From positions 129,001 through 193,000 of the forward strand of contig CM034126.1 of assembly GCA_019914995.1 (NCBI GenBank): a stretch of DNA of 64,000 bases, written 5' to 3'. The translations under genes were made by a program, and so were the position numbers. Positions 12,201 to 25,796 of the stretch are shown here, piece by piece. Source of the stretch: Acanthochlamys bracteata. Lineage: Eukaryota; Streptophyta; Magnoliopsida; Pandanales; Velloziaceae. The notes under the pieces were generated by a model, which searched no databases, was not told where the DNA came from, and was given only the letters and a program-made list of their open reading frames with translations. Within the stretch, counting starts at the first letter, position 1; each line of letters opens with the position of its first letter.

Positions 12201-13202
12201 CAGAGGTGAAGGCAGGAGTCGAGAAGGTCTGAGTTTAAGTATGAAATGGTGGCTCCCTTCTCCTTGTGTTCCTGATGCAGGTCTTTCTGCTGCCCAACGT
12301 AAAAGGCTCAGCTTGCGAGCAAGACTTGTTCATCAAGTTCTGAAGGCTGCAAAATCCATCAATGAACAAATTCTTCTCCAAATGCCGATACCACCAGCCG
12401 TAGAAGATGCTCTTCCAAAGGCAAGCAGCTATTCTTCCATCAATAATTATTGTTCTAGTTAATTGCAATTATTAGGCTATTATTGGTGGTTGCAGACAAG
12501 GAAGGCGAGCCTGAGCGAGGCAATGTACAATGCTTTAACTGCAGAATCCATATCGGTGGAGGAAATAATGCTCTCGCTTAATTTGAAAACTGAGCATTCT
12601 GTTCTCGAGATTGTCAATCGATTGGAGGGAGCAGTTTTTGCTTGGAAGCAGAAGTTAGCAGAGGAAAGCTACAACAGATCGCCGATTCGATATCCTTGGT
12701 ACTTTGTGAGAGACCTAGGAGGTGATCTTGAGAGAACAGAATTTGCTTTGGAAAGGTCACAAGTTCTTTTACGGCTTCTAAAGTATAGGTTTCCAAACCT
12801 TCCACAGACATTTATTGATGTCACCAAAGTCCAATACAACAAGGTAAATTATATCCTATCATGGTATGATCTAGGTGATCTAGCAAAATTTTCTTTATCA
12901 CCTTGGTATTATGGTGTTCATATTTTAATATTTGGATAAAGGATATCGGGCATTCAGTCGTGGAAGCGTATTCGAGAGTTCTTGTCAGCTTGGCATTCAG
13001 CATTCTGTCGAGGATAGGCGACGTTCTGCAAGAGGATGACTTGATTAAGGCTAGCATTCCGGCTACCAACATTAAGTTCGATTTTTCCTCAGAGGTGTAT
13101 CTCGCAGGGATTACAGAGACTCCGCTGGGTCACACATCAAGCGCTCGCTCATCGACCAGAACGTGGTCGATGGCAGGTCTAGCAACTCTCATCCAAAACT
13201 GA
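9240..13202 (+). CDS. ROPGEF14: Rop guanine nucleotide exchange factor (PRONE domain), ROPGEF14-like
   Basis: RopGEFs switch on plant Rho (ROP) GTPases at the plasma membrane in polar growth and receptor-kinase signalling. Seven coding exons were built: 9240-9306, 11019-11435, 11740-11894, 11983-12057, 12148-12420, 12496-12843, and 12942-13202. All phases agree and the product is 531 residues. The PRONE domain runs from about residue 120 ([19 protein letters not shown]) to about 480. It includes [50 protein letters not shown], and [14 protein letters not shown]. The N-terminus [19 protein letters not shown] joined to IVTYNGLES matches my memory of ROPGEF14. The acceptor 28 nt upstream of exon 2 would give an early stop, so I chose the inner one. 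The intron after exon 5 is GC-AG. The Ser-rich segment before PRONE and the short C-terminal tail are typically variable. Confidence 0.92.
12421..12495 (+). other. GC-AG intron in the RopGEF gene
   Basis: The exon ends CCAAAG and the intron begins GCAAGC and ends TTGCAG, 75 nt in all. Splicing here restores the conserved PRONE junction [13 protein letters not shown]. Retention would add [13 protein letters not shown] and stop. No GT donor nearby keeps the family sequence. Confidence 0.85.
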
Positions 13203-14538
13203 GCAGCAGCATTGTAATGGCACAAGGATTGGCCAGTCGCCCTTTTAGACCCAGAAGAATTACGCTGTGGAAAAGAAGTCAGCGGAGTAGTCCTTGAAGG
13301 TTTCAAGTGCCACTGGCACCATATAGAGAACGCAACTGATATGAAAAAGTAGTTCTGTAATGGTTGTTCTTGGATCCTGTTGAGTTAGTGTAAGAAAGTT
13401 ATCTTCACAAATATGAAAACACATTAATGCAGCTGGTATTAATGCAACTGGACAAATATTTTCACTTGGATATTTTGCGATTCTGTTGATATTCAAGAAA
13501 ATTCTGTGACGAATAACTGATTACAGTTCCAAATAGTTAATGGTCAAATTCTAAACTTTCTAAAAAGTTCGCGAGAAATAGCCAGTACAACTTGAACAGA
13601 AACCTGGGGTATCAAGAAATTAGAAATTTTAGAAGAAACTAGACACTATACCAGAAAACGAATAGTGGAACTGATGAAATTGTAGTTCACAAATAATAAC
13701 GAGTCAAACATTCAGACAATCACATCGCACGAGCAAGAGCTTCTGCATATTAGATTTCCTGTGACAAGAAACATATATATATAGCCACTTCGATGAAGAG
13801 CATTTAGGTCTTATAATAACACAAGTTCTGAAATCGGCAGTCTCTAAGGCTAAATAATGGCAATCCCAACATTATGCAATCTATGAGAGGTTCCAAACTT
13901 GCCAAGAATCCCATGCGCCAAACTATATGTAGCACAATACTACTACACTCACAAGACAGGTGCTTAGAGCCCCAATCTGATGGTTACCCGGAAGGGACTG
14001 AGGGTTCAAACATCAGCTACACTTCCACCAGGAAGACCTCTAACATAAAATTTCTGGATTATATCTGGAACGTAAATGCAAACCTGCCATCAATCTCTAT
14101 TCCCAAATATAGATTATCATGTATTTAATAAAATCATATAACTCAGAATCACCAACTTGTACGTACTACCTACCAGTAAGTGTTCACGGCAATCCAAAAT
14201 TTCCCAAGTTCCACCTTTAGTATATAAAAAAACTGCATGATAATACTTGAAGGATGTTAGGATATCTTAACATAATGAACCACAAACCTTCCGCAGGCAT
14301 GGTGCTCTGAGCAACGACTCAAGAGGAATGAGCCTAATGACAACATATGGTATTAAAGATTAACACTGGCACAACAAGATGATGACACGCTCATCATAAC
14401 TAGTGAGCGTAATCTATTAACATCCACATGCTGATTTTTGGAAAGAGCATAACCCAGTCGATCGGCTCCTTGTTGAATACAAATTTCCTTTCAAAGATAA
14501 TGGGCTAACCCAATTATGCAGAAGGATGTGATTTCTGC
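13203..14538. other. Convergent 3' region between RopGEF and YAK1
   Basis: The two genes point at each other, so this stretch should hold both 3' untranslated regions. No further coding sequence is supported. Confidence 0.7.
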
Positions 14539-17500
14539 TTATTGAATCCTCCCATATTCCTTCCTTGGATGGGAAGATGGTATGCTTGTCGCAATAGGAT
14601 GCACGGCAGTCCGTCCTACAATCAAAACCAACCTGTGAGTGTGAGACACTTGTATTACTACAATAGAGTCCACATTAAATGAGAGCCTTTCCAATTCATG
14701 CCACTCCATGTTAATAACAGGACAACAAAACAATCTCCCTCTATAAACAGAGGAGAGTCGTCTATATTCAATCCAGGTGTACTTTTCATTGAAAATATGA
14801 TGCATATGGAATTCCCTTTTAGGAAAATGAGTATCAGACTTCTCAAAGAGAACTCTTTCACTTTAAAAATAAAGTTAATGGAGTAATTTCCAGAAGAAAT
14901 ACAACAAGTAAACAACACAAAGACACTGGCTATTGTCTTAAGGAAATTATATAAAAAGAGAACATGTCAAATCAAATCAGAAAATTGTTAATCTTGAAGG
15001 CTTGTATTTACCCCATGAGACACCATTTCCCAAAAATATATTTGCAGAATGCGGATCTCCCTGACTATAATTGGCATGAAGTAGATGCATCTTCTGGTGA
15101 TTGCTATCACTTTGGACGTGATTAGCATGCATATTACTGGAGCCATGAGTAGGATGCTGACCAAACCGACGAAGAGAGCTATAAGGAACATGAGGAGGAC
15201 GACCATAACCCACTTGCAACTCATGGCCACTAGGAGAGCTGCCCTCCACAGGTATGTGTGCACGAGAAATTCCATCTATTCTGTAATTTCCAAAAAAAAA
15301 GGAGAGAGGAGGAGTTTTAGCAAAAGACTCAACTTACCATCCATAATATAAGCTGCTTGAACTATATAAATACAAAATACACATCAAAATTGAAAACAAT
15401 GTCCTGAAAGGCTACTAGAGAAAGAATGCAGCAAAGTACAAGCATCAAATATTCAGAAAGCAAGTTCCTCTATGTCATATTATAATTCTCACAGGTAAAA
15501 GACCATATACTTATTTGAAGTCATCGGCACAGATATAAGCAAACCACATAACATCATACTCATAGGACACAGCTACAGTACTTCAATATTAACCACATAT
15601 CTATGACCTGATGTAACCTTTGATGACAACTTAGTTAAATGAGTATCCATTTCCAAAGAAACATCAAATGCAACAATCGCAAACATTAACTACGATAAGA
15701 TATTTGAATTGCAATTCACACTCAGAAATTTCTGGTTTACATGGGAATATTGTGCTGCTCCAATAATTCAAAGATGCACCTCCCATCTTCAATAAGATCC
15801 TCGTGAATACAGATCATGCAATCAAGAATTCATATTTTCATATCACAGAAGTAAAAATTTTAAAAGTTCATTTGCATCAGATGATATGGATAATTTCTCC
15901 TCTAAAAGCAGAAATTCAGATCCTACAATACAATATAAGAGGTTTGAAAAGAGCGTATTGATGTTCAAAACAACAGAGATCGATGATATAAACCTAAATG
16001 CTAGAAAGAAGGAAACATGTTGCTATAAGTTAAAGAATAAAATTACTTGTGATTTGATGGAGCAAGGCTTGAGCTTGTAGGAATTTGGTATCGCCCATGA
16101 GCATGTCTGCTAGCTCTATTTGTCTGCATTCTAGACTCGATGCCTCGACTAAGATTCAAGCCACTGGAAAGCGTAGAAGCTAGATTGCTTACTTCAGAAT
16201 TGTCCTCCTCCAAAAGGAGCTCATCACTAGTGGAAATTTCAAGGTACAATCAGAAAAGTTATGTAAATAAGAAATGGCTAAAGCAAACGTCTTTAAAATA
16301 TGCTCAAATGCTAATTACTACATCCATCAACTGACAAACAATCTTAAAACCATACTAAAGCTACGTATTTATTTCAAAATTTTATTAGTATCCACTAAGT
16401 ATTACGGTAACATGGCAAAAGAGGATTTAAAGAAGAAATTATAGCAGTGGTTAAGGCACAAGCACAGTACACTTGTCTCACCTGTAATTGGGATCCCAAT
16501 CCGCAGGGTCAGGGGCAGATGAGCTGCATTCAGGTTTATTGTTCAATCTCTCCGACGTATGAAAGGAATGAGTTGAATAATTAGCACTTGAAAATGGCAA
16601 GTTCTGATAGTCCACCATAGAATCAGAAGATGCACTGTTAATGCCAGACCTCTGTGATCTCCAGTTAGGATAATTAGAAGCTAAATGTGTGCTGCGGGGA
16701 GAAACACCATGTCCTCTAGAGAAACTATCTGGCTGGTTACAACTTAGTCCATCACTGTGATATGGATTATCTTGGGAATGCGCACGAAAATTTCCAGGAC
16801 TCCCCCAATTTTTCCATCTGTTATATTGGCTACCTCCAGATGCTTTACCTAATGGTGATCCCTGCATACAACCCCTTGCAGGAGAAGTTCCACCATATAT
16901 TCCAGGAGAAAGAGTTGGCATCTGCATATGTGTGCTAGGAGGGGTACACTGTGAGGGGCTAACTCCAAGAGACATTGGCCCAAAGCCTCCTCCAGAAGGG
17001 CTCAACCCAAGCCCAGTGCCATGAGGAGCCTGATGTCTACGCCTAGTATCAGGACTGGATCCAAGAATTGCTCCCCCAACATGTGCCTGCATATGCAGCC
17101 CAGATGGAGCTACTGGTGAATAATATGCATGTATGGTATTAACATCACCATAACTCCCATAGCTACTTCCAAGAGCTGTGTTATCATAGCTACCATAGCT
17201 TCCTATGCTGCCATAACTACTGCCATTAGGAAAAGATGCCATCTGATATTGCGAGCAACCCTGTGGCATACTCCTTTTGAAATTTGAAACCTATAATGTA
17301 AAACAGCCACACTTAGCACAACATCAACTTCGCACAGAAAAATTGCAAAGCAAGAATTGACACAATTTGACAGAGGTATTTTAAAGTCTCATGTAACTAA
17401 ATTCAGACTGGTAGCAACGGACCTGGGGTGAGAGCCCGGCACCTAGCCAATGCCCCCCTCCTGGATTGTGTTCCACTGTAACAGGTTGGAAGTATTGCTT

Positions 17501-20500
17501 GAGAAAAATAAGAAAGCTACATGTGAGACAATTGATTTATACTATTTGGTCTCTAGAGACCACAGGATGCATCAAGATCTAGTATTTTTACAATGACACA
17601 AAGGATAGACCTTAGTCAGACTTAGTTACTACACATACTTGTCATAATACAAGTACTTACAACTGCAGAGGTCTCTGGATGAGGCTTGTAAGGGCATATA
17701 AAAGGTTCTCCAGTGATGAAGGGATGAAAAGAGGCCTAGAAAACACCAACTACAACTTAAGATTCACATTACATAAATAAGGGAAGATAAGTAAATAAAC
17801 AGAATATAAACTACCATCACCAATTTCAACAACCTGCAAAGGTGACCACCGTTTCCCTGGATCGAACTCCACAAGTCCTCTTAAGAAGTCAGTCAAAGCC
17901 AAGCGAGTTATACTTTCTGCAACATGATTATAGTAATGGCAATCAGGAAAGGTGAATATACAGGGGTTATCATTTTCTGGTAACAACCTATTGGAGTGTA
18001 GCACTGACCTTTGGAGATTTCATCATCAGTCAAAGTTTTCCTGTACGGGTAGCTTTTTATAATATCTTCAAGAAGTTTGAAGTTAAAGTATCTCTTCCCA
18101 ATTGTTGGCTTTTTAGATTCCTTCTGAAGAGAGTCACAATTTAAGGGAATAAAAATTGACGTAATATGAAGAATTTAACTATTAGGAAATACAAGTACTC
18201 ACAACTTCGTACTCCTCTTCAGTTAGCATCTTATACGCACTTTGCCCTGCCTTATAGTATTCAAAATCATCTTGGCGATAAATGCTGCCAACGTGTTTGA
18301 AGAACTTGCTGGTGTTCTTTGCATCCCTAAGCAACTCATCTGGGGGCTGCCCACTGCAGAGTTATGAAGAACTCATTGCTAATCTTTCTTTATTCCAATC
18401 CATTTACATAGTAAGCAAACCTCAGTTAAGCATAATTTGCATAAGATATCCAATAGACGTATAAATATAGACCAGCTACAGTTGGAGAGAACAATATGGG
18501 GAAAAACAGAAGTAAAAGTGCATGTTCATGTATTAGAAAGTTAAGAGAAGAGTAATGAGTTTTACAAATTTGAAACTTCAGAAAGTTCAGATTCTATATA
18601 TTCTGGTTTTGAATTCAAAGATTTTAAGGAATAAGGTGTCTCTTAATTGATAGATAAGATTTCTGGACTGGTGGATCTTTTGATCAGGTTATTGTGGAAG
18701 TGGAACCTTTAGAAGTGAATCCATAAAGCAAACTTTTACTGGAAGATTTTCCATTATGACATTTTTACGAGTATCTCATCTTTAAACAGCAGTACATATC
18801 ATAACTGAGCTTCATTCTTATTATTCTAGAAATACTACACTAGCTCTCAACTGGAGCATGCACATATTTCGAGTCACATCCTTTAAGATTCATCTGCTGT
18901 AAACACACTTACTTAGTGTTTTGTCTATAAGCATCAAACATCTTACAACAACCGTATAAAACTTACAACAACCTATAAAGCTTTACTATCATAATGTAGT
19001 TACAGAATGCTTTCTTATGTTTACTCATCTATGCAGGATCTAATATAGCAGAAAACTGCTCACTTAAACAAACACATTTTCTAATTCTCTACCTCACAAT
19101 CATTTGTTATATTCCACCATTCTAGGTTTGTCCAAGTTTAGCATTCATATTAAACTTGAGGTTGATACACAAGAACAGAAAACCATCTGCCGTGGTAGTA
19201 TGTGCATCATCTTGCACATGGCAGATAAGTTCATTCAAAGAGGAATCTCAGGCTAAACCTATCACTGGAGTACTTATTTCCCCAAATGTCTTCACAAGTT
19301 ACTACTTTAGTTTATACTTCTATATGCAAATTAGCCATCTATGCACACCCATCCAGGATGCCAGAAAACTGCCCACTTCAGTAAAACTCGTTATCTCCAG
19401 TTCTCACTGCTTCACCAGTTATTTCTTCTATTGCTAAACTTAAACTTCATGCACAAGAATAAAAATTATCTTTCATGGTAGGACAGTACATCATCATTTT
19501 GTGCCTGATTGATTCACATAAAAGAAATCTCTAGGTAAGCCTATCACATATTAGTGAAGTACGCAGTCATGAATTCAACGTTCCTGCAAGTTACTATTTG
19601 ATTGTATATTTCTATAGGCAAATTACAAATCCAAATTGTTCAAGGGAAGATGCCTGATTGTTTCATTGAATTGATTAGGGACTGCACTTAATGTAGTTCC
19701 TTGCCAATGAAGAATATCACTTGTCATGTGTATTACCCGACCCACAAGCAAAATGGATCTGGCTAGGCTTGGTACTATTCATTTGCTCAAACAGTATCCT
19801 CCCCTCAAAGAGGACACGACGAGACAAGATCCTCTTCATAACATTGCTCCAAACGACAAAGATTGTAGCAAGCAGTGATATGGCAACCTTCTTCATGGAA
19901 GGTTATCTTTCAAACAAAATAAAAACACTACAATCTTAAGAATGAGCACTGCTAGCCTTTAGTTGTAGCATGCACTAACATAAAAAGAATCATCCAAATT
20001 TGTCTGAAAGACTAATAACAGTAGCAAAGGGAAACATGCATACCCAAGTATCTCAATCATCCGCTTGAGGAGGTCATATTCTGAAGCACCAGGAAATAGA
20101 GGCAGACCCAAAAACAATTCAGCAATAATGCATCCAAATGACCACATATCAATGGCGGTAGAATATCTGATGATATGACCATTAAGTAGAATCTTGAAAA
20201 TTAAATAGCTTTGCAGAACAAGAGTAATACTACTCAAAAGGGAACTATCTCCAAGCTAAAAAGAAATTTCACACACAAAAAAAAGAGAAAAAACAAAAGG
20301 AAGAAGGTACATACTGGAATCAACAGTAACCAAGCAGTTTGCTTGATAGTGTTGGTGTCTTTTTGTCCGTAAAATATACACCAAGTTACAATGGACTAAT
20401 AGCAAGACTCCTAGTGGAAACTACCAAAAAAGAAAAGAAAATCTATAATGATCAGACATCCCTGCTAAATTCCAAATCATGATAAGTCCCTAATACAAAA

Positions 20501-23500
20501 GAAAATTTTCAAGGATACGGATAACCAAGAAGAACCTCTGGAGATCTGTAATAACGGCTCTGCAATAGAAAGTAACAATTTAGACAGCTATAAGAATTAC
20601 AACATCAACATATCCCGGATCCAGATAATTATTATTGTAATAAATTTAGGTAGTTGTACTATATAGGAGAACTAAAAAGCAGACCTGAATGTAGGAATAA
20701 ACTGTCTGACCTTCCAGGCAAGCTGATCCAAAATCAATAACTTTTACTTGTGGCGGCTTCACACTGAAAACTTCCATATATTTTTAGTAAACTAATTTAT
20801 TTAATGTATTTACTTACAATGATAACCGTGTGATACAAAAATCCGACCAACCTTGTGGTGATAAGTACATTTTCTGGTTTGAGATCACAATGTATAACAC
20901 CAGCTTCTTTCATTATAACCAATGCTTCCAAGATCTAAGAATAACATAAATCACATACTGGTAAAGATAGAAAATGCTATAAACAAAATTGCCTATTAAT
21001 AAAGATCCACTATTACCTGTTTTGAAAAGACTTGGACAATGCTTAGTGATAAGCCCTTAAAGTGATTATCTCTTATCAATTCATATCTGCAATTGCAAAT
21101 CATCAGAAATGCAAATGAAGTAGTACAGAATTCAAAAAAGCATTTTTCGAGATGAAATTTTACAGATTTGAACCAAGTAATTCAAATGTAATGCACAGAT
21201 GCCGCTGATATACGAAGTAGTCAAGGATGCGAACTATGTGATTCTTAACAGGATCAAACTTCCGATTAAGCTGCAAATAAAAAAAATATTCAGCATTTCA
21301 GATGCTGCAGAACAAAATTTTCCAATAACACTTGTCTAACACTTTGCAGAAAAGAACTGATTATGTACCATGGTGAGAAGAGAGACCTCTACCAGAGCCT
21401 GCTGATAATAAGCTGGGTGGTTTTTAATAATCTTAACGGCAACATACATGTTGGTTTCCACATCCCAACACTTGGCAACCTGCCCAAAAGTACCTTGGCC
21501 AAGAAGCTCTTTGACAACATACCTACAAGAGTGCAAAAAATGTCTACTACAAACTGTTGCACTAAGTAATAGCTAAACAAAATTATGATCAATACAAAGA
21601 GATTCTCTCTTTTTCCAGAAACCATGAAGGTTAGTTTCCCAAGACAGTATTCCTAACTATCAACTAATGTAACATGAAATCTATGAAATATCAGGTGCCG
21701 CTTAAAGTAATAACAGAGATTTGATTAGACATTTATTTCAGTCACTTATATAGTTTAACAATCATAACTACTAACCTTTAACTTGTTTGCTTTGTTTGTT
21801 ACTAAATTTTGTTCCTTTCTAGAAATTCATATTAGCATATTCAGAAATCAAAGATTGCTTGAAGTTATCTGAGGCATAAAAATGTATTCTAAAAAATAAA
21901 TATAGAACGCGCAACTCACAAAAGTTGATTTCTCGCATTTCATAGAAGAGATACAAATTAAGAACCTTCAATGTAGTTTTTCTTTAACAACAGAGGAACA
22001 AACAGCACCCAGGAATATGAGAACAAGAGATATCTCTAAGCTCAGAAGTTACCTTTCTCTAGGTGCGCCCAGAACAAGGTTCGTGTACAAGATGAGATCT
22101 GAATTTGCATTGTCATGACCGTCGTTTTGCACACCAGCAGATGGGTTAGTAAGATACACTTTAACAGCAGGAGATTCAGAATACTTGAAATCCTGGTTAC
22201 ATGTCTGATATGTCTCTACGATGTATTCTGTCAACCTTAAAACTAGCTGCATGAAGGACAAGTTCATAAAGACATGATATCAGGTTCAGGTACTTTAAGA
22301 TATCGCAATAATCTACATAAGTTATACCTGATAAGTTTTAGATACACTGATTATTGGTTACATATGCATTCGATGTTAGCCTATTTACTTATGTTATTCA
22401 ACCAGCAACCTATTTTGGAATTTCATCTGGTTCAAAATTGCAGAAACCAAAAAAATGTTAAGAGAGAATGAAGAAAGTCGCAAAAGAACCATGCTGCAAG
22501 ACATCATTTTGTGGCATAAGACAAAGGTTATTTCATCAACCTTGTCGATATAACTAACACAAATAGGAAAGATATCATATTTTTTTTCAGCATTGTGAGT
22601 TCATGGTCGGACCTGTAAGAGTTTAATATACAATTCTACTTGCTCTACTTTGCCATAGAAGCAATCAGGCAGGATATAAGAAATTGCAGCATTATATGAT
22701 GTCCATCTAAGTCGAATAGGACTTTCATTTAGGATATGTGACTTGTGTTTGCCTTCCAGATGTTGATTTGCGATTTTCAGAGGTGAAATTTCTGATTTTC
22801 TTTGTAAGATCCTCGTTATTTAGTTTGAGTTACTGATGTGTTCACTAATCCTTTCTTCAAATCGCTGAATGGACTTCAGATTTCCGTATCACTGGTTGAT
22901 CAATAGAAGGTTGGAAGTTGACATAATACAAGCATGTTAGAGAAGTAAGCATTTGAATTACTAGACACATGGCAGTGGCAATATAAAAGAAGAAAATTCT
23001 GAAACAGAAGAGCTGACACAGTCAGGTGACCATGTTACAACCTGATATGTTTTAACTGATTAACGTGGACAGATTCGAGATTGTGAAATTAAAGGAATCA
23101 TGCTTCTGCTGGACAATTTCAATGGAATCTTATAACAGAATAGGCATCTGGCACCTGAACCTTCAACGTGTTTCAAAGAACTAAGTAGTAAACTTTATAT
23201 TATCTAAGCACGAAAAGAGAAAATTGCAGCGAATGTGCAACATGAAAGAAATATTTGCATGCAGAAACTCTAAACAACTGAAATCAATCTGGCATCTGGC
23301 ACCTGAACCTTCAACTTGTTGTTTAATGCATTCTCACTTTTACTCAGACAAAATTTACTGGATTCTGAATCGGGTCCAGGCATCTTAAAGCTTAATGGTT
23401 TTGATGATAACTAAACTGGATAAATTTTATCTTATCCATCGAATTGCTAAAAGTGCAAAATTAGAAATCAGTGTGTACAAAGATGCTATCTTTAGACACA

Positions 23501-23771
23501 TGCAGAAGCTCTAAACAACTAAGAAATCAATTCCTGTGGTTCCCTGTTCCAGAATTCTCAAAAAATTGCACCTATAGTATTATTCTTAGTATCATGATAA
23601 AACAAAACAAAATACAATCCGTACCGGTCGTCTGGCACCACCGGGAGCAGCTTTTCTTTCGGTGGAGGAGACGTAAGGCCTGAAAGCTCCGCCAGGGCAG
23701 GAAGCCCACTCCCTTCTTCCATCACCTCCGCCACCGCTGACGACGTCACGCGATCCGCAGTTTTCCTTCAT
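14539..23771 (-). CDS. YAK1: YAK1-type dual-specificity (DYRK family) protein kinase
   Basis: Homologue of plant YAK1, a DYRK kinase acting in TOR and ABA signalling. I placed 18 exons, all phases consistent, 943 residues (Arabidopsis about 956): 23771-23625, 22246-22053, 21522-21369, 21270-21164, 21086-21017, 20934-20852, 20763-20685, 20559-20519, 20166-20044, 18353-18203, 18123-18009, 17916-17834, 17735-17661, 17497-17423, 17290-16482, 16226-16047, 15280-15012, 14615-14539. Kinase features are the glycine loop GQGTFGQV (122-129), Lys144 in [12 protein letters not shown] with Asp241, DFG at 262-264, and the DYRK YxY motif at Tyr274/Tyr276 followed by [10 protein letters not shown]. The long C-terminal tail from about residue 500 is rich in Gly, Ser, Tyr, and Pro and keeps YAK1 landmarks such as SYGSYGD and [15 protein letters not shown]. 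It ends RKEYGRIQ. The exon 1 donor (CCG|GTACGG) is the least certain junction; it gives RRP|LVLRLT, which fits the family RKPLVARLT. Confidence 0.93.
19020..19650. repeat. Degenerate tandem repeats in YAK1 intron 9
   Basis: Inside the 1.69-kb intron 18354-20043, blocks recur about 290-310 bases apart. CATCTATGCA followed by CAGAAAACTG(C) appears near 19.03 and 19.34 kb. A CACAAGAA...CATCATCTTG-like block appears near 19.17 and 19.45 kb, and TTCTATA(T/G)GCAAATTA near 19.32 and 19.61 kb. The copies are diverged. Confidence 0.6.
23143..23520. repeat. Two interleaved duplications in YAK1 intron 1
   Basis: A 25-base word beginning GGCATCTGGCACCTGAAC occurs at 23143 and again at 23291. A second word, CATGCAGAA(A/G)CTCTAAACAAC, occurs at 23259 and 23499. 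They interleave, which suggests a local segmental duplication with later divergence. Confidence 0.75.
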
Positions 23772-25796
23772 CACCAGCACCACCACAAGCAATGGATGCC
23801 ACGCACCTATTCGATCGTCGTCTACGCTCAATGCCAGCGGTTGGACCCGCCGGATGATTCCAGTCCCATCACCCCCAAAACGATGTTTATCTTGGGATCT
23901 CTACTATTCCGCTATGGAATCAATCAATCAAAATTCTTCCAAATTAAAAAAAAGGGGGAGAATCAAGAATTGGGAACTTTAGAAAACAATTCAATTCGAT
24001 TCAATTTCAATTGAATCGTAATCGAATCGGAATTGAGAAGGAATCAATATCCAAGAAATCGAAACCAAATAGCTCCTTGATATCGCCTAGCTTCTTTCTC
24101 TCTCTCTCTCCCCTTCGCCTAGCTTCTTTCTCTCTCTCTCTAATATCTTGGCTGGGTTGAGCGGCTGAGAATATCAAAACGGGACTCAGAAAGTGACCAA
24201 AGGTCCAAAACTATGCACCAATAAATAGCGACACCACATGGGGTTCACTGCTAAACCGAGTCGGTTTTTTGGTCAGGTTCTGTTGTTTGAACTAATGTAC
24301 AGCGAAGACGAAAAGAAAACCCCACGCAAGACTCGTATATCTTTCAATGGTTAATTTCCTGCCACCACATCTTCTTAGCAATTGTTTACCTACACTCTTA
24401 AGTCTCTAATTTATTTTTTAACTTAATTTTAATTTTAAAATATGTTTAAATTAAAATAAATTTAAAATTTCAACAAATCTTTACTTTTTTAAATTACACT
24501 TTTAAATTTTAATAGTTAAAAACTAAATTATATTTTTAAATTAACTTTTAATTATGAACTATAAATTTAGCTTTTATTAAATTTATTTTTGAACTTATTT
24601 TTTTAAATTTATAAAAATTAAATGTAATATCAAAGTAGAGATCATTTGAAATTACTCATAAAATAAAGCTTTTTTAAAATAAAAAATATTTTTATTTTTT
24701 TTCAAAAATAAATTCTATTTTTTTATATTTAAAAAAATAATAAAAATATCTTATTTTATAAAAATTTTTAAATTTTTAAATAAATTTTTTATATATTTAT
24801 AAAATATATATTAAAAAATATAAAATAAAAAAAAATTGATAAGCTGCTTGCATAAACTGTGCCAAACACCTCCTAAATAGGTACGTAAAGAAACTCCCTT
24901 AATAAAGTAAATAGTTTCTTTCGCAAAGTTGTGGGACCCACGTACCGATTTGACCTCTTTGGTTGGTTACCGATTTGAGCTTTCTTCCGGAGTTGCCGAA
25001 TCAAACATCCACCGCATCGGGTCGAGAAAGAAAGCGAGCTCCCTGCGCGTGAACCCGTAACGCTCACTTTGAGACTCACCCGAACGAAGTGGGACCAATA
25101 TTAATTTAATTTTCAAGTTTTTTGTTCCGTAGTTCAATTTTCCTGAACAGATAGATATTCAAAGCATCTTCCCCATTTTCCGTTACCTACCTAACGCCGG
25201 TAAAAAAACTGGTCTATAATGAGAGTCGGATTTTAATATTTGGACTTCCGTATTTCGCCGGATCGGTCGAGGCAGCGTTAGTAAAAAAGTTTAGGAAATA
25301 TTTGGCATTACTTTTTAAATACTAATTTTTTAATTTAGTTTTTATAATTATTTAAAAAATTTTAAAAATATAAAACAATTTTACATATTAATTTTTAATA
25401 TTTTTTAAAATAAAAAACTTATTTTAAAAAATAATTAAAATATTTTTTATGTTTTATTTTAAAATACTTTCAAATACCTTCCTATCCGTTCAAATAACTT
25501 GCACAGAACTGCTAGAAAATCAGAGCCGTAGAAATTGTGCTTTCTATTATACAACATCCAATAGCCCAACTTCGTCGGCCCGTTAACTTCGTCTTCTTCC
25601 CCATTGCCTTCTCAGAAATCATTTACAGAGCAGATAACAGTTTTCCAAGATTTTCCAGGAATCTTTGTTATAATTAATCTTGTTTAGTTAGGTTTCAAAC
25701 TTTTCGATTTCTTTTTCAATTCAGTTGGAAATCGTTGTTTCTTTCAAATTAATAAAGTTTTTTTTTTTCACTCATTTGTAGGTTCAAATTTGAACT
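23772..25796. other. Divergent promoter region between YAK1 and ALKBH8
   Basis: The left end is the YAK1 5' leader, including a CT-rich tandem duplication at 24083-24146. The middle, 24.4-24.84 and 25.3-25.46 kb, is AT-rich low-complexity DNA. Near 25.56-25.59 kb are AGCCCA and GGCCCG words like site II promoter elements, about 210-230 bases before the ALKBH8 ATG. No further gene is supported. Confidence 0.6.
24083..24146. repeat. 32-bp tandem duplication in the YAK1 leader
   Basis: A unit starting TCGCCTAGCTTCTTTCTCTC is repeated at an offset of 32 bases. On the YAK1 strand it reads as two GA-rich blocks roughly 310-375 bases before the start codon. Confidence 0.85.

Noticed and set aside
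12235..12468. Minus-strand frame over RopGEF exon 5
   Set aside because: It is the shadow of the PRONE coding exon.
19721..19939. 72-residue frame in YAK1 intron 9
   Set aside because: I considered a retroelement remnant, but no polyprotein motif could be seen.
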